DNA from: Anagrus nilaparvatae
Taxonomy: Eukaryota; Arthropoda; Insecta; Hymenoptera; Mymaridae
Assembly (NCBI GenBank): GCA_022575985.1
Contig: JAKSXM010000036.1
Coordinates: forward strand, 372,001 to 436,000
Length of the DNA: 64,000 bases
Reading direction: 5' to 3'
Position numbers and translations under genes: made by a program. Every line of letters starts with the position of its first letter. The stretch's first letter is position 1. Below are positions 12,086 to 24,804 of this stretch, piece after piece. A model generated the notes under the pieces. It was not told where the DNA came from, ran no database searches, and worked only from the letters and a program-made list of their open reading frames with translations.

Positions 12086-13860
12086 GCTTGGGATTTGATT
12101 GATGCGATGAGCTATGGCTAAAGACTGTCCTTTTTAACTCAATCTGTCCCAAATAATTAAGGTTATTTTTTATTATGACTTTTTTTTTGGCAAATTTTTT
12201 TTATGTGTTTTAATTAAATTATTTTTTTGATTTTTTCGATTGGTTTTTTGATATGTGTAGTTAATTTTTAAAGTTTTTTATTTTCGATTATTTCAATTTA
12301 TTAATATCTATGCAAAGATAATGCAGAAGATTTTAATTGTTGAATGTTATCGTCTGAATATACAGGTAGTAGAATTTTATTGAAAATTTAATATTTATAA
12401 ATTAGGGGTTATCCATAAATTGTAAAAGATCAATTAGAGGGAAGTGGAGTTCGATTTTTATAACAAACTGAAAAAAAATCGCTTGCGCTTTCCGTTCGGG
12501 GCTAGCGGAATTTTTTTTCGTGCTAAAATGATTACAAAATACTTGAAACCTAAAGAAACTTAAAGCTAAAAATTTTTTTGTCTCTTTAAAAAACATTTTT
12601 TTTACATTTTACGTCCACGCGCATATTTTAAATGGGCAAAAAAAAATTTTTTTTGTATTTTCTTAACTTTTCAAGGTATTAACAATCTTTTGGGCGAAAA
12701 AAAATTGCATTAGGCATAAGCGGAATTATGCTAGCAGTGAATAGAAAATTCATTTACGACCAACGGAATTTATTTTACTGCAAGCGTATTATTTTCAGTG
12801 TAAGTTTATATATGCTTTGAATTATTCTGGAATTAGAAAGGGCTAAAAATGATCAAATGTTGTATTTGTGATTTTTGGACTGCCCATTTCTTAATTTTAA
12901 TACATTCTGAAAATAAAAATACCCTGCCAACTAGCTGGCACTGAGGTTCCTCAAACAATGGTCTTTAAACTTCAATATGCAATAAATATTATTGATTACA
13001 ACCATGCAATTATACATACATTTTTCTTTTTTACTAGGTAAAGTAGACCATTAAGATCATTTTGTTATTAAAGTAAAAATTCTAGCGTCCATGGATTGAG
13101 ATCGCAACGGCGTTAATGGATTTTAAATCATTTTTGCATAATTAAAAAGAGATAAATATAAAAAAAGCTAATTTTATTATTTTTTTGTAAAATTTTATTA
13201 GAATATATAATTATTATTAATATATAATTAATATATAATTATTATTATTATCATTATTAATATATAATTATCCCTTAATAAAATTTGCTCGTAAAGGCTG
13301 TTATTATTTCAAAAATTTTTATCCCTTAATAATTAAAATATTGAGTAACATGATTTTTTTGTTTTGTCAAAGAAATGGTTGGCAACGATGCGAAAATTAT
13401 AAATATTCGCGATTTTCTACTAGAAAACGAAACATAGTGCTCAATTATTATAAAAAGATAGGAGTTTTTACCAGAATTTATAATAATTTCTTATAATTTA
13501 TTTTCTCAGTGTACTTCTTGCATTTGACCAATCTTCCACAACAATGATAATAATAATAATAATAATAATTTGTAATAAAAAAAATAACCTCATTAATTGC
13601 TTCAAGATTTTAACATTATTTATATTATTTCTATTAATCACAAAATAATAAATTATTTAATTCTATAAATTGTTTGATTCTTTAAAAAATGCCAATATAA
13701 CTTTTAAATCTTAATTTTAAAATGCAAACATAACCATTTAATATTTTTAGGCTTTTTATTATTGTTTATAATTTCATTAAGCTGCATACATAAATAAACA
13801 TAGCAACGAGCAAAATAATCCAAGGAAGTCAAAAAGAGGCAAGATTTCCATCACTCTTTC
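12086..13860. other. AT-rich stretch, possible decayed element
   Basis: No exon is supported. Bases 12470-12780 repeat the word AGCGGAATT or ACGGAATT three times and look like old mobile DNA. Bases 13030-13070 (AGGTAAAGTAGACCATTAAG) recur at 58.43 kb in the same orientation. Bases 13190-13270 are an (ATT)n-like tract. Confidence 0.45.
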
Positions 13861-13869
13861 TTGTGTGTT

Positions 13870-15620
13870 ATAATTTATATCAAAATAAAAAAAAATGTGA
13901 TCGGATACAAAAAATTACTATAAACTAAATTTCTAAAACTTGTACTCTCATTAAAATAAATTAGATATGTCCAAAACGAAAAATAAATTTGGTGTTTTAT
14001 GTATTTTTTTGTAACGAAGATTTTGGAGAAAAAAATTTTCAAAAAATTCATTATCAGATTCAAGATATCGAGTAAAAACCATACTTTCAAATATAAGTAA
14101 TTTCATGGAAATGAATGAGGTATTACATCCAAATTAAAAAAAAAAAAGTATTTCGAGATTTTTTTAATAAAAAAATTTTTGGAAAAAAAAGTTAGGTTTC
14201 GTTCGATAATTGTTTTGGAATATCACTCGTTACAATATTTTAAAATATTAGTACTTTCATAGAATTAAAAGAGGTATTACACCAAAAAAATATTGCAATT
14301 TTTTTTATTTTTCTTTTTTTTTAATTTAGAGAATAAAAATTTTGAAAAAATTAAGTATCAATTCCAAAAAATTACTGTAAACGAGGTTCTTAAAACTAGT
14401 ACTTCCATGGAAATAAATTAGGTACTACGTCCAAAAAGAAAAAAAAGTTTCGTATTTTTTCTATTTTTTTGTGAAAAAAATTTTAGGAAAAAAATTTTCA
14501 AAAAATTAAGTATCAGATTGGAGATATCAAGTAAAAACCATACTTTCAAGTATAAGTACTTTCATGGAAATAAATGAGGTATTACATCCAAAATAAAAAA
14601 AAAAGGGGGGGTTTGAGATTTTTTGATAAAAGAATGTTTGGAAAAAAAATTAGGTCTTAATTCGATAATGGTTTTGAAATATCACTAGTTACAATATTTT
14701 CAGATATTAGTACTTTCATAGAATTAAATGAGGTATTACACAAAAAAAAAAAAATATATTGCAGTTTTTTTTATTTTTCTTTTTTTTTAATTTTGACAAA
14801 AAAAATTTTGAAAAAATTAAGTATCAGATCCAAAAAATTACTGTAAACGAGGTTCTTAAAACTAGTACTTCCATGAAAATAAATTAGGTACTAAGTCCAA
14901 AAAGAAAAAAAAAAATTGGTATTTTTTGTATTTTTTTGTGAAAAAAATTTTAGAAAAAAAATTTTCAGAAAATTAAGTATCCGATTCGAGATATCATTTG
15001 AAAACTATACTTTTAAATATAAGTACTTTCATGGAAATGAATGAGGTATTACATCCAAATTAAAAAAAAAAAAAGGGGGGTTTGAGATTTTTTGATAAAA
15101 AAATGTTTGAAAAAAAAATTAGGTCTTAATTCGATAATAGTTTTGAAATATCACTAGTTATAATATTTTCAGATATTAGTACTTTCATAGAATTAAATGA
15201 GGTATTACACCAAAAAAAAAAAAATATTGCATTTTTTTTAATTTTTCTATTTTTTTAATTTTGACAAAAAAAATTTTGAAAAATTAAGTATCAGATCCAA
15301 AAAATAACAATAAACAAGGTTCTTAAAACTAGTACTTCCATGGAAATAAATTAGGTACTACATCCAAAAAGAAAAAAAAAGTTGGTGTTTTTTGTATTTT
15401 TTTGTGAAAAAAATTTTGGGAAAAAAATTTTCAGAAAATTAATTATCCGATTCGAGATATCATGTAAAAACCATACTTTCAAATATAAGTAGTTTCATGG
15501 AAATAAATGAGGTATTACATCCAAATCAAAAAAAAAAAAAAGTACCTCGAGCTTTTTTGGTGAAAAAATTTTTGAAAAAAAAATTAGGTCTTAATTCCAT
15601 AATATTTGTGAAATATCGCC
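13870..15620 (+). repeat. Higher-order satellite array, period about 464 bp
   Basis: The phrase GAGGTATTACATCC recurs with starts near 14121, 14580, 15048 and 15513, spacing 459-468 bp. Each large unit holds three related ~152 bp submonomers, recognisable by 'actttcatggaaat', 'actttcatagaatt' and 'acttccatggaaat' followed by 'aggta(t/c)tac'. There are about 11 submonomers in order, starting with a partial third type at 13.95 kb. Poly-A tracts and 'gatatc(a/g)' words separate them. No coding. An inverted, shorter relative lies at 57.4-58.16 kb. Confidence 0.9.
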
Positions 15621-15622
15621 GA

Positions 15623-15681
15623 TTACATACATACGTACGTACGTACGTACGTACGTACGTACACACACACACACACACATA
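15623..15681 (+). repeat. Compound (ACGT)n(AC)n microsatellite
   Basis: About eight ACGT units followed by a run of AC units. It sits exactly between the satellite array and the conserved non-satellite end. The two opposite frames that read through it consist of repeat-encoded residues and are not genes. Confidence 0.95.
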
Positions 15682-15810
15682 CAGACTTTTTTTAAAAACA
15701 GGTTTTTTAGCTTCCTGGGGTCCCAAAACGTGCTTATATGCCAAAAAATAGAAAATCAAATTTTGACCTAACACAATGGTTCCTCTTTGAGGAACCAAAA
15801 GTGTATTTAA
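15682..15810 (+). repeat. Conserved end of the satellite-bearing element
   Basis: About 125 bp ending in the short palindrome GGTTCCTCTTTGAGGAACC. The same block, inverted, occurs at 57.09-57.19 kb, again next to the same satellite family (shared words: TTTTTTGGCATATAAGC, CAGGAAGCTAAA, GAGGAACCATTGTG). Shared unique sequence plus shared satellite suggests one composite mobile unit. Confidence 0.8.
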
Positions 15811-18800
15811 TTTTCATGCTGTCAAATCATCGATCCAAAATATTTTTTTGAACTTATTATTATGAAAAAATTCTCTTTTGGGTTTTTTAAATTGCACTCA
15901 AAACATAAGACTCTCCTGCTTTGCCATTAATAATTCAGCTACATCTCGATTAACGAGATTTGGAGTTTCTAGGTTCTAGTATATCAACTAGACTGTCATT
16001 TTAGCTTTTAAGTTGAGTTTCTAATGCAATCTAATTAGTGTCTCAATAAGGTATAATGGTTGTTTCGATTGATTTCAATAAGCTAACAGTTGTCTCAGAG
16101 ATTTAGAAAAACTACAAGTATATTTCAAATTCGTTAGCAAATAAGAATATTGGTTTACTTTATACTTTACTATTCGAATTGTTCTACTCCATGCAAAACT
16201 CCACGTTCCAGGTCTCCGGAACCTAAAAGAAGAAGAATTTAAATTATAACAGTTCTGAAAAAAAATCATTATTATATCAAAATTAAATCATTCTCTGATT
16301 TTTCAAATTAAAACTTTAAAAAAACATTTTTTTTCTCCGTTGGAGATTGACACGAGCCATTTCAAAGAACTCAAGCTTAATCAGGACCAACCCTCAACTT
16401 TATTCCTAACATAAAACATAAAATTTTAAAGAAACAAATTTGATCGAATCAAAATCATATGACATTAAACCCTACTGATTATAAAAATTTTAAAAATTGC
16501 ACAAAATTCTATACTTTCAATACCTTCTTTGAACCACATAAACATTACTAAATCCAAAAATATGTCCAAATAATAATTTTAAATAAAAAAAAAACCCAAT
16601 ACAATAGCAAAGAAATCAAAATATTACAACCCCCAGTATTATTTAATTTGATTAGCTAGTATATTTTCTATTATAAAAATTTATAATAAGCTTTACTTCT
16701 CAATACAATAATTTTTAATATACTTACAAAATCATAAATTTGTTATTATTATTCCTATACACACACATACACATATAAAGTAATAAATAAATGAGCATCA
16801 AAACATTTAGTAAATATTATGTATTAAATTATATTATAAATTCATATGAAAAAAAAAAATACAATCCCTAAAATGTTTAACTTGACAAAAATATACAGTA
16901 GCTTAAAAAATCCTTTACCATAATAAGAGAGATGGCTTATGTATAAAGAATATATAAATATTTACGACTCATTCATGAAGCTAATATAAATGCGATTTGG
17001 GCATTTGCTCTTTTTTACTTATACACTTTTTTTTTTATAAATAACAGCTAATCCGATTAGATGAAGCTATATATTTATAATATAATTGCATGTGTGAATA
17101 TGTGTTTATGTGTGCAGCTTTTTTTTTTGAAGGCTTTTGTCAAAATATGTGCAAGATATTTTAGTTGAAATTTTTAAATTTATTAGGTAGTTTGTTTTAT
17201 TGGGTTTTTGGAAATAGAAAATTTTTGGAAAAATATTGTATATGGGATGTTCTTGATGAATTAGGACTTTTTAAAATTTTGTTAAGTTCGGGATTGTTTT
17301 TGCTGAGCGATCCATTTCTCAATTTTTACTTTAACTGATCAGGATATATTTTTAAACTAAACTTGTGTAAATAAAAAAATTTAAAAGAAAGGATTTATTA
17401 ATACAAAGGATTTCATGTCTATTGGGCCCAAGGCCAAGGTGGACTGAAACGTTGCAGAAACCGGTCCAAAATATTTTTTCCGAACTTACAACTACAAATA
17501 AATCTTCAGATCTATTATTAGTTTTATAGATCCAATTCCCAATTATTGAAAGCCATTTTCGTGTTTTTAACTATTTGTTTTGAATTTGTTCGAATATTTG
17601 CCTATATTTGTTGCCAAATACTTATTTTATATTGAAAAGTATTTCCATTTGGATAATAATTAGAAATTTTTCTTAGAAATTAATTCCTGAATCCAAAAGT
17701 TGATTTGTACTGTACTTGCACGAAAAAATCTTGAACTGAAATGTCTCAAAATGTGCAGATATAAAAAAATAATCGTTTTTAAGAAAAAACTTTTTACAAT
17801 TTTTCAATTTCTCAGTAAGTATGTAAAAAAATGAAAATGTGACTTAAGCTAGGGATTTTTTAAGAAATTTTAAATACATATGCAGTGAATTTAGTATCCT
17901 TCGAATTATTAGATTTGTTTTAAAGTTTAAAGTCATCATTTAATATTTCTTCATCTGAAATTTTTATAAAAAAGTTAAAACGTGGTGGAAGAATTTATTT
18001 AAAAACAAATAGAATTCAAGTTCTAAAATGTATTACTTTATTTTTATTAGTAGTTTCAAGTTAAAAATAGCTCCAAATTTCTTGAAATTAAAAATCATAT
18101 AACTTGAATAAGAACCAAAAAAGCATAAAAAACTAAGATTATAATCTTATTTCGCTTATTATTGCATTATACACGTATTATAATAAAAATAAGAAGTGTT
18201 TTCTCATGTTAAAAATTACACAATACATACCCTCTTTTTTAATTTTGTCACATGCTCATTGATGCTCTTTTTTTTGGTCTACTAATATGATATTGGTATA
18301 AAATTCATATAGACATCATACTAACGTTACATAAAAGACACACACATACACACAAATTTTCATAGGGTGAGGTCAATGCCAATAGCAAAACTTATTTTTT
18401 TCTGTTCAATGTTCTATTGTTGATTGTGTCAGATTAGCCTTATGCTAAAACGAAATGCCATGTTGAGATTATAATGAAACACACATTGTACATTGAATAA
18501 AAAAAAAAATAAAGATTAAGGGTGAATATACATCGAGCTTTATATATATATAAGACTTTTTTATTATTATTTTGTCTCTGGCTATGAAACTTTAAGTTAT
18601 AGTGGCTTAAATCATTAAAAATAAGTGGATTTCAAAAAATCATTTTTTTTTACGTATTTCTGAGAATTTTTATCAGATGTAAAATACGTATAATAATACA
18701 ACTCAAAGTGTATTTTAAATCATCGAAAGTACCAAATAACGACCAATTTATTGCTCAGAATTGTAGGAAAATTATAGTTTAAGTAGTACATAACAGTTAT

Positions 18801-19589
18801 TTTCTGAAATTAGATTTTTTTACAACACCCTCGAAGTCTAAATTTTGAAAAAAATTGAAGATGAGAGAAAAATTAAAGAAATATAATAAAAAATAAAATT
18901 TATGTTAAATTTAAGAGCTATAGTAAGATAAAAAGAAACAGTAAATTAAATTTTAATACAAAAAAACAGAGATAGATAGAAAAACATATAAATTTATAGC
19001 TAGAAAAGAGAGAAAAATATAATTGAAAGTATAAAAAAAATTTTTCTTTTCGACTCCACCTTCTTAATTCAAAATAAAGTAATAAAAATGACAATTTCAG
19101 TAGTTAAAAGCATTTTTGGTACTTGACTTATGTCCATTTTTACAAATACTTTTTTTTATATCAGAGGGTTGGTTTTATTTTTTATCTCTTATATATAATG
19201 TAGATTATATGTTTATTTAAGTATGAAATAAATAATATTTATATCTTGTAGTTGAACTCAAAAGAGATAATATTATATTTAAATTGAATAAGAGAAAAAA
19301 TAAAGTTGATAAAACAGTTTTACTTACATATTTTACAAATTTTACTTCAAATTTTTATTATATATTTATTTACAATTGAATTTTTACAATTTTTTGACAA
19401 GTGGGTTCAATATAGTCTGAAGGTTCATAAAAATAAGTCCCGATACCAAGTTTTCATTCTTTAGGTCCAATTTTTGACGACAGTTATTTTTCTAATTTTG
19501 ACTTATTTTTGCTCCAATATTATTTATTTGTGTTAGATAGGATATTTCTGCATAATCTGATTTTGAACTGAAAAATCATTATTTAGAAA
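15811..19589. other. Gene-poor AT-rich stretch
   Basis: Apart from the candidate exon at 16170-16222, no exon, RNA gene or bounded repeat was recognised. Scattered AC/TG and TATA microsatellites occur. Confidence 0.5.
16170..16222 (-). CDS. Candidate small exon, unknown
   Basis: A strong acceptor with a TTCTTCTTCTTTTAG pyrimidine tract precedes a GC-rich block. In one phase it reads SGDLERGVLHGVEQFE then TAG at 16170. A second phase reads FRRPGTWSFAWSRTIRI into a GTAAAG donor-like word. The phase cannot be settled without a neighbouring exon. The peptide is too short to assign a family. Confidence 0.22.
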
Positions 19590-20112
19590 AAGATTTCACT
19601 ACAATAGCCTTGGAGTGACCGATGCTTGCACTAGTTGTCTACGAACAGTTTCTGTTTTACAGTGCCTTACAAACTTTGATATGTATAATACCCTAAACCC
19701 TTTTTTCGTTAAACAAAATTTGATTATAAAAAAATATTAGACGTAGCACGATTTACACCGGATACACCTGTAGCTTTGCCTATATGGAGTTCCCAAGATA
19801 ATTTATTATCAAGTATGTCTCCCAGACTCTTAGCCTCACTGACGAAAGTAACGACTCCTGCACCCATAGCTACACCAGGAAGATTGCCGTGGTTCCTGCG
19901 ATTGATAAAAGTGTTTAAACTAAATTAGATAACTTTGGTTTTATCAGGATTAAGTCAAAGTAGGGAAACTTTACTAGCCCATACAGAGATCTAACGAGCT
20001 TCCAAAAATAGTATTTTAATGAAAATTTATATTTACACCTGTAGGCCATCAGCATATATAATTTTTACACATAATAATCAAAAAGTACTCGGACCAAGAT
20101 ATTCTTTTATAT
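19590..20112 (-). pseudogene. LINE reverse transcriptase relic, 3' part
   Basis: Translated on the minus strand, this shows in order the motif B remnant LGPSTF, the catalytic YADD box as YADG, NPDKTK, then VSEAKSLGDILDNKLSWELH and, further on, RRQLVQASVTPRL. This order is typical of Jockey/R1-type LINE reverse transcriptases. Several stops and frame changes are present, and the second catalytic aspartate is lost. The 5' part lies beyond an inserted foldback (20129-22230) at 22235-22640. Confidence 0.85.
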
Positions 20113-20128
20113 CATTAGCATACAAGCA

Positions 20129-22230
20129 TCCCGACGAATTGTCCTGAGATCTCCAGAGATCTGCGGAGATCTCCGGAGATCTCCAGAGATCTCTCAATTG
20201 GGGAGATCTCGGGAGATCTCGGGAGATCTCTAAACTTGTTTTTAATTATTTCAAATGATTGAAGCTTATTATGCTAAAAATGCTTATAAATAGCTCCAAC
20301 AAGCCTGCATTATTCATAATACATGTAAAAAAAATTCAAGCTGTATTTATACATAGCTAAACCATCAAAATTTGCCTTTTAATCAAATGAAAATCTGTAA
20401 AAATATTATTTTTTTTCTATAATTATTACGAAAATTGAAGCTAAACTTAGGTTTCTGACAAAAGATTTTTAAAAAGTGAATTACTATTAATATGATTAAT
20501 AAAACTTGTATATTTTGTAGCTCAAAAAGCACTCTATGCCAATAAAATCATAAATTGCTTATGGAGAAATTGAAGAAATTTCAAAGATTTAAATCATTTC
20601 AACTGTTTGGAGATATTATTCAGAATTGAAGAATCCTTTTTCATTTAATAGACAAATAATTTATCATATATACCTTCAGTCTTCTTGAAAGAACCTACTG
20701 AATCTCGAGCCAAGTGCCCCAACTTTACATGAGAAGGGGATTCTGAGACGAATATTTTAAATTTTGCTGTAACTTTACTTTTTCACCAAATAACTTCCTG
20801 AGTCTTATTTTTCTGATCACAAACGAATTAATGAAATATTGCGAGTAAAAATTTAAAGCGTTTAATATCACATATAAACAAAATTTGTTATTATTATTAC
20901 TGCTAACTTTTATCATAACTGTCTTTCTAACTTAAATTACTATAAAATAAAAAATGAACAAAGTAGCGTGTTATTTTGTCGAAATTTCCGAAAACCGGCC
21001 TCTTTACAATATCAAAAATGGTCTATCAGGGATAGTAAAAAAATTAAAATACAATTTTTTACCAAATGTTAAATTACTGCTAAAATTAGAATTTTTCGCA
21101 TATACCCAGAAAAGTAAAGAATGACCCAAATCGCACGTAAATTACCATCTGAGGCGAAGCTTTTTTTATGACCCAGGATCATATACGCTATTTCTGTGTC
21201 CGTTGATGGAAAAAATTTTTATAAGCTTCAAATTTTTTAAAATGTTTACTTGCAATATTTCTTAAAATCGTTTGTGAGATTTCGCGATTAAAGGTTAGAA
21301 TCCCAATTGAAATATTTTATAAAATATCAAAAATCACTATCTTTAAAGAGTTATAACTTGAAACTTGAAAATAGTTAAGATATGTAGTTCTGTTATATGA
21401 AATCCATTTTAATCGAAAATCGCCCAGTTACCACAATGAGAAGGTATAGGTTATTTTTTGTGGTTATTAAACATTTTTATTAATTACTTTCGTTTTGCGG
21501 GTCGTTGAACGCATGTATGATATCAGTTTTTACCTAAGATGACCAAGTTGCCCATAATAAGCAACATTAGGTTATCTTTTGCGTTTTCTTAGATGTTTAT
21601 TTTTGTGAGTAGAAAAATAAGACTCAGGAAGTTATTTGGTGGAAAAGTAAAGTTAAAGCAAAATTTAAAATATTCGTCTCAGAATCCCCTTCTCATGTAA
21701 AGTTGGGGCACTTGGCTCGAGATTCAGTAGGTTCTTTCAAGAAAACTGAAGGTATATATGATAAATTATTTGTCTATTAAATGAAAAAGGATTCTTCAAT
21801 TCTGAATAATATCTCCAAACAGTTGAAATGATTTAAATCTTTGAAATTTCTTCAATTTCTCCATAAGCAATTTATGATTTTATTGACATAGAGTGCTTTT
21901 TGAGCTACAAAATATACAAGTTTTATTAATCATATTAATAGTAATTCACTTTTTAAAAATCTTTTGTCAGAAACCTAAGTTTAGCTTCAATTTTCGTAAT
22001 AATTATAGAAAAAAATAATATTTTTACAGATTTTCATTTGATTAAAAGGCAAATTTTTATGGTTTAGCTATGTATAAATACAGCTTGAATTTTTTTTTAC
22101 ATGTATTATGAATAATGTAGGCTTGTTGGAGCTATTTATAAGCATTTTTAGCGTAATAAGCTTCAATCATTTGAAATAATTAAAAACAAGTTTAGAGATC
22201 TCCAGAGATCTCAGGACAATTCGTCGGGAT
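20129..22230. mobile_element. AGATCT foldback element 1 (2.1 kb)
   Basis: The ends are inverted copies of TCCCGACGAATTGTCCTGAG followed by clustered AGATCTC/GGAGATCT words (about eight on the left, two on the right). Beyond these, arms of about 700 bp pair almost perfectly (20.23-20.93 kb against 21.61-22.20 kb). The central ~700 bp is unpaired, AT-rich and without a credible ORF. The element interrupts a LINE reverse transcriptase between motifs A and B, which proves insertion. AT abuts both ends, but no longer target duplication is visible. The second member is at 60531-62719. Confidence 0.9.
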
Positions 22231-22234
22231 AATA

Positions 22235-22640
22235 AATAAAGACCTAATAATGATAAAATTTTATTCATAAAAAGACACTTTTAGAAAAGCTTATTTTGTT
22301 CATTTGTTTTAAGTAATTTAAATGGAGAGACAGTGTCGAAAGCCTTGCTGGAATCAAACTGTGAATATTAATATCATCAGTTAATTTCAGCAAGGCTGTT
22401 ACCTACTGTACTGCTTAAAACTAGTTTGCATAGGATCAAGAATGCTGCTATTTCTGAGACAGAATATTATTTGATCGAGTGCTAAATTTTCTAGTATCTA
22501 AGATAAGAAGCATATTAATGCAAAAGACCTAAATTCAGAGGCAGACGTAGGATTAAGAACTTTTTTTAGTGCCACTTATAATGATCTTTTACAAGATAAG
22601 TGAAAGAAACCATTTACACCTATGGCAGGAAATGATTCTG
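22235..22640 (-). pseudogene. LINE reverse transcriptase relic, 5' part
   Basis: The minus strand reads KVLNPTSASEFRSFALI, then LENLALDQI, then NSSILDPMQTSFK, and the motif A block SSKAFDTVSPFKLL. These correspond to the fingers region and first catalytic aspartate of Jockey/R1-like LINEs. Stops interrupt it. With the 19.6-20.1 kb piece it forms one element split by the foldback. Bases 22640-22870 may hold more decayed upstream sequence, but no motif is certain there. Confidence 0.85.
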
Positions 22641-23635
22641 CAATTATTTAACACGTTATTTCTTTTATTCCAAGGATTTGCGTTTTAAAATGTAAAATGA
22701 CTAGAATCACTGCATTAATTGTAAATTCATAGAACTTAATCCAAGGCAGACGATTCAGTTTTTTTAATCCTGAGGATTTTTCCATTTTGAAAAAGGTACG
22801 CCGGATTTTTAAGTTCATTAGGAGAAAAGCCACCAAGTTAACTCTTAAGCCTAGGAAGCAAGCTAAGATGTTTCACTTCACACCAAAATGGAAATTTTTT
22901 AAATGGAAACAGAACATAAAAATTATCACTGAATTTTTAAAAGAAATTAAATGTGAAAAAATAAAGTAAAAAAATTTATTATATTTAAAACAAACAGTTA
23001 CAAAATTACTAATAATAATGAAAATTTAAATAAAATTTCTAAAACTCTACCTACAGTTTTTTAATAGAAATATTAATACTAGACGAAATATTAAATTTAA
23101 ATATAAAAAATAATAAATTTTTAAAAAAATATTTCAAGTAGCATGAAAAATTTATTGATGTAGAATAAAATAACAATAATAATAAAAAGAAGAAAAAGAA
23201 ATTTACAAGCTGTAACCATAACTTTTTTTTCCGCTTTTAACATTTTCAACAAAAAAAAAATAGGATATAAAAAGATCAAGAGCATAAAAGTAGAAAGATA
23301 TGGTGACCCATGTCCAGCACATAAGTTGTTTTTTTTCTACAAAAAAAAAAGATGGTAAAATCCAATATTACGGATAAAAATCATCAGATAAAACATATTC
23401 GTAGTGACTACTACTTTTTTTTTTCTTTTTATGATTTTATATAATAAAAAAAGGATTTTAACAAAATCCGATTGACCAGTGGAAAAAAAATGTTCAATCT
23501 TACCTCTTTTCTTGATCTATTTTCTTATTCATATTTTATTATATAAAAACCAAAAGATTATATAACTGCTTTTTTTTGTTGGAGGCTTAAATCAAATATT
23601 GAAGTTTTTTTATGAATAAAATAGTATAATATTTT
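22641..23635. other. AT-rich spacer
   Basis: The opposing short frames around 22650-22970 are probably shadows of decayed LINE sequence. Bases 23220-23480 are rich in A and T runs. No gene. Confidence 0.4.
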
Positions 23636-23637
23636 TA

Positions 23638-24088
23638 TTAGTCTGAGTGAAGCATGCATAGGCAAATTTGGTAACTTAGGGCTAAAATGAATTCTTGTTG
23701 CAAAATTTGATTCCAGATAATAATTTTCTCTGAGGATACAAAAAGAATCCTAAATTCTGTCTGGCGTGAATTGCCCTTTATAGCCAAAATTTGCTCCTTG
23801 GGAATAAAATGAAATCCTTGGGGGATAAAAGTGGACTAAAAATGGCTATACGAAATGGATCGTAGATAACAAATTCTGTCCTATCTAACGCAAATTGATA
23901 CTAAAGACAATAAGGTAGCAAAGATGAAATTCTGATGGATGAAAAAAATTAATTTTAAAGGTATAGTATACATGATTAGATGATAAATTTAAGTGTTCAC
24001 TTATTGGGCTCCTTGAGGCTAAAATTAAATTTTGATAATAAATTTCATTATATTCATAAAGTTTAATTTATATCTTCACTCAGACTAA
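23638..24088. mobile_element. Short-TIR MITE, TA duplication
   Basis: Perfect 15-bp terminal inverted repeats TTAGTCTGAGTGAAG / CTTCACTCAGACTAA are flanked by TA on both sides (23636-23637 and 24089-24090). The 451 bp interior has internal near-repeats of 'ataaaatgaa(a/t)tc(c/t)t(g/t)' and no ORF. The signature fits a Tc1/mariner-type derivative. Confidence 0.8.
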
Positions 24089-24108
24089 TAACTATTTAAA
24101 ATGAGTTA

Positions 24109-24514
24109 CTACCCGGGCGAGAAACGTTTCACGCAAATCGAACGTACTTAACCGTATTTTTCATTTTGCTCATTTATTTTTTGTAAGAAGTTTTTTTTAA
24201 CAAAACTAAAAATATAACTTTAATCGTCACTATTTGTTTTATCTATATGCATAATATAAAGACATTTGAACAATTAGTTTTTGAGAAAAATTACGAAAAA
24301 TTAAAGTATCGATTACTTTGAAATAAAATCAATTTTTCTCAAAAACTAATTGTTCAAATGTCTTTATATTATGCATATAGATAAAACAAATAGTGACGAT
24401 TAAAGTTATATTTTTAGTTTTGTTAAAAAAAACTTCTTACAAAAAATAAATGAGCAAAATGAAAAATACGGTTAAGTACGTTCGATTTGCGTGAAACGTT
24501 TCTCGCCCTGGTAG
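24109..24514. mobile_element. Foldback MITE, TTA duplication
   Basis: A 406 bp near-perfect palindrome with arms of about 185 bp beginning CTACCCGGGCGAGAAACG and a loop near 24300-24335. TTA occurs on both flanks (24106-24108 and 24515-24517), a 3-bp TWA duplication as made by PIF/Harbinger transposases. It lies only 15 bp from the preceding MITE. Confidence 0.85.
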
Positions 24515-24804
24515 TTATAGATTGAATGAGTTACATTTATATATGAGGTTAGTTTAGGTTTATTCAAAATACTAAGATCTATTTAAGTAAATTTGGGTAA
24601 TAATCTACACGTTTAGGAAGCTTTAATTGAAATTTCAAGCAAATTTTTGAAAATTATAGCAATATGATTTAATTTCTTGAAATTTCAAGCAAAACAGCCT
24701 AGCCATGTATAGCCAAATGCCAATTTACTCCAATTAGCACTATAAATAAGTCATTAAGCTTCAAAGATATAAATATTTTGGCACTCTTATGATCATTAGT
24801 ATAA

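Noticed and set aside
15497..15798. Overlapping 84- and 90-codon ORFs
   Set aside because: Both read through the ACGT/AC microsatellite and satellite DNA; the residues are repeat-encoded.
22648..22969. Basic ORFs on both strands near 22.8 kb
   Set aside because: They overlap on opposite strands, next to a decayed LINE, with no family motif.
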